A stretch of 64,000 nucleotides of DNA, taken from NCBI GenBank assembly GCA_035308365.1, contig DATGGU010000070.1, positions 62,001 to 126,000 of the forward strand, given 5' to 3'. Numbering within the stretch: position 1 is the first letter of the stretch; every line of letters begins with the position of its first letter. The position numbers and the translations under genes were made by a program. This document shows, in pieces, positions 59,762 to 64,000 of this stretch. The stretch is from PALSA-505 sp035308365 (lineage in GTDB: Bacteria; Actinomycetota; Actinomycetes; Streptosporangiales; Streptosporangiaceae). Under the pieces are notes generated by a model. It ran no database searches. It was not told the origin of the DNA and saw only the letters and a list, made by a program, of their open reading frames with translations.

Positions 59762-60793
59762 TCAATGCGCGGTGAGCGTGCCGTGCCTCCCCAGCCAATC
59801 ACGGACCGCGCCGATGACCAGATCCGGAGTCTCTAGCTGAGCAGTGTGCCCGACCCCGGTCAAGATGTGGCTCTCCCAGCCCGGATTCAGCGCGGCGGCC
59901 CGGCGGACGCTCGCCACCGGAACCAGCCGGTCCTGATCGCCACCGATCAGCAGCACCGGAACATCGATCGCGGCCATCATCGCCTCGTAGCGGGCGCGCT
60001 GGGCGAGCAGCCGCATCAGCGACCGCGCGGCCGCGAGCAGGGATTCGTCGCAGCCGGGCACCGACCTGCGGTACTCGGCCAGGGCGGTCGAGGCCTCCAG
60101 CATCGCCGGGGTGGCCCGGGACGGGTCAGCGAAACACAGGTCGATCACGCGCTGGACGGCCACCCGGGGCGGCACGCGCGCCTGCGCCAGCCTCAGGCAG
60201 AACTCGCCGAGCCCGGGCATGGCGTAGAGCAGGAACCGGCGGCTCACGGTCCAGTCGGGCCGCTGCCGGGCCGGCGGCAGCGCCGGCGCGATGAGCACGA
60301 GCCCGGCGACCGTCGTGGGATGCGTGTACGCCTGCAGGATGGACAGCAGGCCGCCCATGGAGTTGCCCACCAGGATGGCCGGTGTCCCGGCGACCTCGCG
60401 CAGGAACCGGTCGAGCAGCACCGCATTCGAGGACACCGTGGCGGTGCCACGGTTGCCCGGAGTGAGGCCGAACCCGTACAGGTCAAGCGCCAGGGCGCGG
60501 CGGCCGGTGGCCAGTGCCGGGCCGGTCAGCGTCCAGTTCAAATGCGAGCCACCCAGGCCGTGCACGAACACGGCAGGCGGGCCGGCCCGGCTGCTGCCAA
60601 ACTCGATCCAGTGCACGGCCGCCCCGGCCGCCCCGGTCGCGGCCGCACCATCCACACCAAGCGCACTGGCGCCCCCGGCCGTACCCCTCGCGGTGCGGTC
60701 CGGGTGCCATAGGTGGCCGCGCGCGCCCCACGGTGCGGCGAACGTCCAGGGTGCCTCGGTGGCCTGGGCCAGCCCAGGGTCGCGCCAGTTCAC
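59762..60793 (-). CDS. Alpha/beta-fold hydrolase
   Basis: A 343-residue serine hydrolase. The oxyanion loop is FVHGLGGSHLNW, and the nucleophile elbow is LVGNSMGGLLS (Ser in GNSMGG). The acid lies in LIGGDQDRLVPV and the catalytic His in LTGVGHTAQLE. GTG at 60793 (NWRDPGLAQATEAPW) overlaps the stop of the preceding lipase gene by four bases, which decides the start; an upstream frame extension has no support. Substrate is unknown but the operon points to esters of fatty acids. Confidence 0.88.
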   Translation of the reverse strand: MNWRDPGLAQATEAPWTFAAPWGARGHLWHPDRTARGTAGGASALGVDGAAATGAAGAAVHWIEFGSSRAGPPAVFVHGLGGSHLNWTLTGPALATGRRALALDLYGFGLTPGNRGTATVSSNAVLLDRFLREVAGTPAILVGNSMGGLLSILQAYTHPTTVAGLVLIAPALPPARQRPDWTVSRRFLLYAMPGLGEFCLRLAQARVPPRVAVQRVIDLCFADPSRATPAMLEASTALAEYRRSVPGCDESLLAAARSLMRLLAQRARYEAMMAAIDVPVLLIGGDQDRLVPVASVRRAAALNPGWESHILTGVGHTAQLETPDLVIGAVRDWLGRHGTLTAH

Positions 60794-61596
60794 CCGTGAC
60801 CTGGGTACAGCGGGCGGAGCAGCGGCGGCGGCCGGAACAGCCGCTGCGGGCCGCCGGGCACCGCCAGCCGGTCGGCGATCAGCCATAGCGTCGCGGGATC
60901 GAAACCGAACCCGAGGTGGCTGCACCGGACTTCGACGTTGCCGTGCAGTTCGGTCTCCGGCTCGATGCAGTGCTGCCAGCACACGATGCCGTCGTGCCGG
61001 GAGTACACGGCGGTCGACGGGACGCTGATCGGCATGGCGACCGCCTCCCGGGTGGGGATCCGGCCGCTGCCCGCGTGCAGGTGGCGGCGGCGCTGATAGA
61101 CGCCATCGGCACGGGTCCGGTGCGGGTCGGCCAGCGCGAACGGGCTGCCCAGGGTGATCACCTGCCGGACCAGTCCTGGGTACTCCCGGGCCATTTCCCT
61201 GGCGTAGATACCGCCCAGGCTCCAGCCGATGATCGACACCGGTCCGCCGGTACGCTCGGCGAGGGTGGTCAGCAGCGGCGGCAGCCCGTCGAGCACGGCA
61301 TCGGTGGGGCCACGGTTGCGGCCGAGCTCCCAGCCGTGCACGTCATAGCCCAGCCGGTGCACGAACCGCCGCAGCGGCACCGTGCTCCCGTCCGCGGCCA
61401 GCAGCCCGGGCAGCACCAGCACGCCGTGACCGTCGCCCCGGGGTGCGATCGCCAGCAGCAAGCCGGCCAGCGGCAGAGCCGCGAGATCGGCGAGCCCACG
61501 GGCTGGCTCGGTGAGATAGAGCCCGAGCGGGGGATGGGCCGGGGGCCCGGCAGATCTCCCCACGGGTTCCGACGCCGGTCCCCTGAGCAGGAACAT
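60790..61596 (-). CDS. Lipase-like alpha/beta hydrolase
   Basis: A 268-residue hydrolase. HGVLVLPGLLAADGSTVPLRRFVHRLGYDVHGW precedes the nucleophile elbow SIIGWSLGGIYAREMA (Ser in GWSLG). The acid may be the Asp of VYSRHDGIVCW and the His that of CSHLGFGFDP. This is the pattern of cytoplasmic-looking esterases related to triacylglycerol lipases. ATG at 61596 is preferred because GGAGGT at 61605-61610 lies 8 bases upstream; in-frame ATGs at 61620 and 61680 are alternatives. First gene of the four-gene lipid operon. Confidence 0.83.
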   Translation of the reverse strand: MFLLRGPASEPVGRSAGPPAHPPLGLYLTEPARGLADLAALPLAGLLLAIAPRGDGHGVLVLPGLLAADGSTVPLRRFVHRLGYDVHGWELGRNRGPTDAVLDGLPPLLTTLAERTGGPVSIIGWSLGGIYAREMAREYPGLVRQVITLGSPFALADPHRTRADGVYQRRRHLHAGSGRIPTREAVAMPISVPSTAVYSRHDGIVCWQHCIEPETELHGNVEVRCSHLGFGFDPATLWLIADRLAVPGGPQRLFRPPPLLRPLYPGHG

Positions 61597-61858
61597 CGCC
61601 GCCCACCTCCGCCGCATCGTCGCGTCCCAAGGCGCATGGTGATACATCTGGATGATATGTCTCAGAATGCAATAAAGCATTACCGGCCCGGAAACACCAG
61701 GTTCCGTGTCGTCTGTGACTCTCCTGGTGAGGCGGTTGCATGCCGGCGTGGCCAGCCCGGTCCGTAAATTTTCACCAAAAGACCCGGTGCCGGGCGGGGA
61801 CAGCAGGAAACGGGGGCGCCGTCAAGGAGCTGGGAGTGCCCGGCTGCCGGAATGCGAT

Positions 61859-62332
61859 CTACCTGGTGGGGTACCAGAGCGACTCGGTGAAGGACTGCGC
61901 CGAGCCCGCGGGCGGCTTCCCGGTGTAGATGATCGTCATGCGCAGGAACTGCTGCCTGCCGTGCCGGTGCGGAACGGCGGCCGGGAGCCACACAATGAGC
62001 GTGACGGGCCTGGTGATGAATATGCCCCGGGCGCAGGCCGGGTGGCACGGGTTGAGGCTGTACTCGGCCGTCCCGCTGGCCAGGCTGCTGGTCCAGGTCG
62101 CCCAGCGCAGCCTGGTCAGGTAGGCGGTGCCGTCGCCGCAGGCCAGCATGAAGAAGTCCGGCCGCACCTCGGGCCTGTTCAGGCAGGAGATGAGGACGGT
62201 CTTGCCCTGGAACCTGCCGTGCGGCGCCGCCGCACCCGGGGAGCCTTGGCTGACGGTGGCGAGCGCGCTACCGCCGGACAGCGCGATGGTCAGCGCCGTG
62301 GCGACGGCGACGACGGTGCGTGAGCCCCTCAT
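61859..62332 (-). CDS. Small secreted protein of unknown function
   Basis: A 157-residue protein with a Sec signal peptide: RGSRTVVAVATALTIALSGGSALA, cleavage likely after ALA at about residue 25. The mature part has four Cys (SCLNRPEVRP, MLACGDGTAYL, LNPCHPACARG), probably two disulfides, and Trp/Tyr-rich strands ending FTESLWYPTR. It resembles short secreted actinomycete proteins with no known activity. ATG at 62332 follows GGGGATCC. It stands alone, divergent from ppk. Confidence 0.8.
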   Translation of the reverse strand: MRGSRTVVAVATALTIALSGGSALATVSQGSPGAAAPHGRFQGKTVLISCLNRPEVRPDFFMLACGDGTAYLTRLRWATWTSSLASGTAEYSLNPCHPACARGIFITRPVTLIVWLPAAVPHRHGRQQFLRMTIIYTGKPPAGSAQSFTESLWYPTR

Positions 62333-62560
62333 GGATCCCCTGGGTGTAATGAATACACGTCGTCACTATTCAATCACGATATGTGTTCTGACCCTGGTCG
62401 AAAGGCCGTAGGTTAACGACACACGAGCCGTGCGTGACGGCAGGGTTCGCCTCGCTATGCGGTGTGGCATCATGATCTTCTTGCGGGGCAGGCCGGGTGT
62501 GGTGCCGCTCGGCTGGCCGGCCGGTGATGTACCAGCGGTCATCGTGGGGAGAATGGGACC

Positions 62561-64000
62561 ATGACCATCGGCGCTGCCAGCGTGACTTCGGGGGAGGACG
62601 CGCATGCAACCGGCACGACTGGTGTGCCGGCCGGGGGGGAGCCGGCGCAGAACCTGCCGGCCGGCCGGTTCCTCGACCGTGAGGAAAGCTGGTTGCATTT
62701 CAACCAGCGGGTACTTGAACTGGCCGAGGATCCGGCCGTCCCGCTGCTCGAACGCGTCAGGTTCGCCGCGATCTTCGCGACCAACCTGGACGAGTTCTTC
62801 ATGGTTCGGGTGGCCGGCCTGGTCCGCAGGATGGCCGCCGGGCTGCCGGTGGAGGGCGTGGGCGGGCGTAGGCCCGGTCATGCGCTGCAGGACGTGCTCG
62901 AGCTGGCAGGCGAACTTACTGTGCGGCACGCCGCCTGCTACAGCGACATGCTGCTGCCCAGCCTGGCCGCGCACGGGATCGAGATCCTGCGCTGGAAGGA
63001 ACTGGCCGCCGGAGAGCAGGAGACTCTGCGCGAGTTGTTCCGCGAGCGGATCTACCCGGTGCTCACGCCGCTGGTGGTGGACCCGGCCCACCCGTTCCCG
63101 TACATCTCGGGCCTGACGCTCAGCCTGGCCGTCATGGTGGCCGACCCGGACACCGGCGACACGATGTTCGCCCGGGTCAAGGTGCCACCGCTGCTGCCCA
63201 GATTCCTGACCGTCTCGCCGCAGCGGTTCGTCCCGCTCGAAGATGTGATCGCTGCCCACCTCAACGAGCTGTTCGTGGGGCTGGACATCCTGGAGCACCA
63301 CGCGTTCCGGGTAACCCGGGTCCGCGATCTGGAGATTGACGAGGACATCACCGAGGACCTGCTGCAGGCACTGGAACGGGAGCTGCAGCGGCACCGGCTC
63401 GAGCCAGCCGTGCGGCTGGAGGTGGAGGAATCCATCTCCAGCGACGTGCTGGAGCGGCTGGTGACCGAGCTGCGCATCGACCGGCGCGGGGTGTACCAGG
63501 TTCCCGGGCCGCTGGACCTGTCCGGCCTGTCGGCGATCGCCGACCTCGATCACCGGGACCTGAAGTACCCGGCGTTCGTGCCGTCGGAGTCGGCCGTGCC
63601 GCCGGACACGGACATCTTCTCCACCCTCGCCGAGCGCGACCGGCTCGTGCACCACCCCTACGATTCGTTCACCACCAGCGTGGAGCGGCTGATCGTCGAG
63701 TCCGCGGCCGATCCCGCCGTGCTGGCGATCAAGCAGACTCTGTACCGGACCAGCGGCGAGTCCCCCATCGTGGACGCGCTGATCGACGCCGCCGAGGCCG
63801 GCAAGCAGGTCGTCGTGGTGGTCGAGATCAAGGCCAGGTTCGACGAACGGGCCAACATCGCCTGGGCGCGCAAGCTGGAAGAGGCGGGCTGTCACGTCGT
63901 CTACGGCTTCGTCGGCCTGAAGACGCACGCCAAGGTCGCGCTCGTGGTGCGCCAGGAACCGGACGGTTCGCTGCGCCGCTACTGCCACATCGGCACCGGC
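62561..64000 (+). CDS. ppk: Polyphosphate kinase 1, 5' part (3' end outside window)
   Basis: The first 480 codons of PPK1, which reversibly polymerises ATP gamma-phosphate into polyphosphate. The frame is open at the right edge; the full enzyme is about 700 residues. The N-domain shows RFLDREESWLHFNQRVLELAED and RFAAIFATNLDEFFMVRVAGL. The middle has HPFPYISGLTLSLAV. The C1 domain starts HHPYDSFTTSVERLIVESAADPAVLAIKQTLYRT and reaches VYGFVGLKTHAKVALVVR, which contains the phosphorylated-type catalytic His. The ATG at 62561 follows GGGGAGAATGGGA. The first 35 residues are variable. The upstream gap of about 230 bases holds no other gene. Confidence 0.94.
   Translation, partial: MTIGAASVTSGEDAHATGTTGVPAGGEPAQNLPAGRFLDREESWLHFNQRVLELAEDPAVPLLERVRFAAIFATNLDEFFMVRVAGLVRRMAAGLPVEGVGGRRPGHALQDVLELAGELTVRHAACYSDMLLPSLAAHGIEILRWKELAAGEQETLRELFRERIYPVLTPLVVDPAHPFPYISGLTLSLAVMVADPDTGDTMFARVKVPPLLPRFLTVSPQRFVPLEDVIAAHLNELFVGLDILEHHAFRVTRVRDLEIDEDITEDLLQALERELQRHRLEPAVRLEVEESISSDVLERLVTELRIDRRGVYQVPGPLDLSGLSAIADLDHRDLKYPAFVPSESAVPPDTDIFSTLAERDRLVHHPYDSFTTSVERLIVESAADPAVLAIKQTLYRTSGESPIVDALIDAAEAGKQVVVVVEIKARFDERANIAWARKLEEAGCHVVYGFVGLKTHAKVALVVRQEPDGSLRRYCHIGTG

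Noticed and set aside
62366..63988. Minus-strand open frame of 540 codons opposite ppk
   Set aside because: The plus-strand translation is unmistakable polyphosphate kinase; the opposite frame is Gly/Arg/Gln-rich noise.

Overview
The window is high-GC DNA from an actinomycete. Evidence includes frequent GTG and TTG starts, many 1-, 4- and 8-base start/stop overlaps, a DUF3710 / OB-fold / paired TrkA block, a WS/DGAT acyltransferase, and an actinobacterial-type [NiFe] hydrogenase. I cannot fix the genus; a Streptomyces- or Streptosporangium-like relative fits. No rRNA, tRNA, CRISPR array, transposase or phage gene was recognised.

Left part (1-14.1 kb): tail of a DUF3710 gene, an OB-fold protein, two TrkA-type K+ uptake subunits, a TRAM-domain RNA methyltransferase, a proline-rich membrane protein, a hotdog thioesterase, a beta-phosphoglucomutase/GH65 phosphorylase pair, 4-hydroxyphenylpyruvate dioxygenase, aconitase and a CynX/NimT-type exporter.

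Sugar-acid block (14.1-20.1 kb): an SMP-30 lactonase and DapA-family aldolase/dehydratase on the minus strand. Across from them on the plus strand lie a two-subunit UxaA-family dehydratase, a D-2-hydroxyacid dehydrogenase and a Gfo/Idh/MocA oxidoreductase. The parts look like an acid-sugar catabolic route of unknown substrate.

Nucleoside block (20.3-35.3 kb): on the minus strand a BMP-type nucleoside ABC importer, purine nucleoside phosphorylase and a PmmB-like phosphohexomutase. Divergently on the plus strand are cdd, deoA, add, deoC and two aldehyde dehydrogenase-family genes, the second without its catalytic half. Together they can take nucleosides in, deaminate and phosphorolyse them, and burn the (deoxy)ribose.

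Hydrogenase block (35.4-52.7 kb): on the minus strand hhyS, hhyL, a NifU/Rieske-like protein (hhyE-like), three conserved accessory genes and a 34-residue membrane microprotein, almost all translationally coupled. Divergently on the plus strand are a degenerate RsbW-like/HTH fusion regulator, a YceI-like protein, two GmhA-like SIS proteins flanking a HypC-like protein, the maturation protease, then hypC, D, E, A and B, with hypF convergent. This is the group 1h (formerly group 5) high-affinity H2-oxidising type. The accessory genes of unknown role, the altered metal-ligand residues and the repeat-rich gene junctions make this the most interesting part of the window.

Right part (52.7-64 kb): upp, dxs coupled to a ferredoxin-NADP reductase, a Uma2-family protein, a lipid operon (two alpha/beta hydrolases, WS/DGAT, TetR regulator), a small secreted protein and the first 480 codons of polyphosphate kinase.
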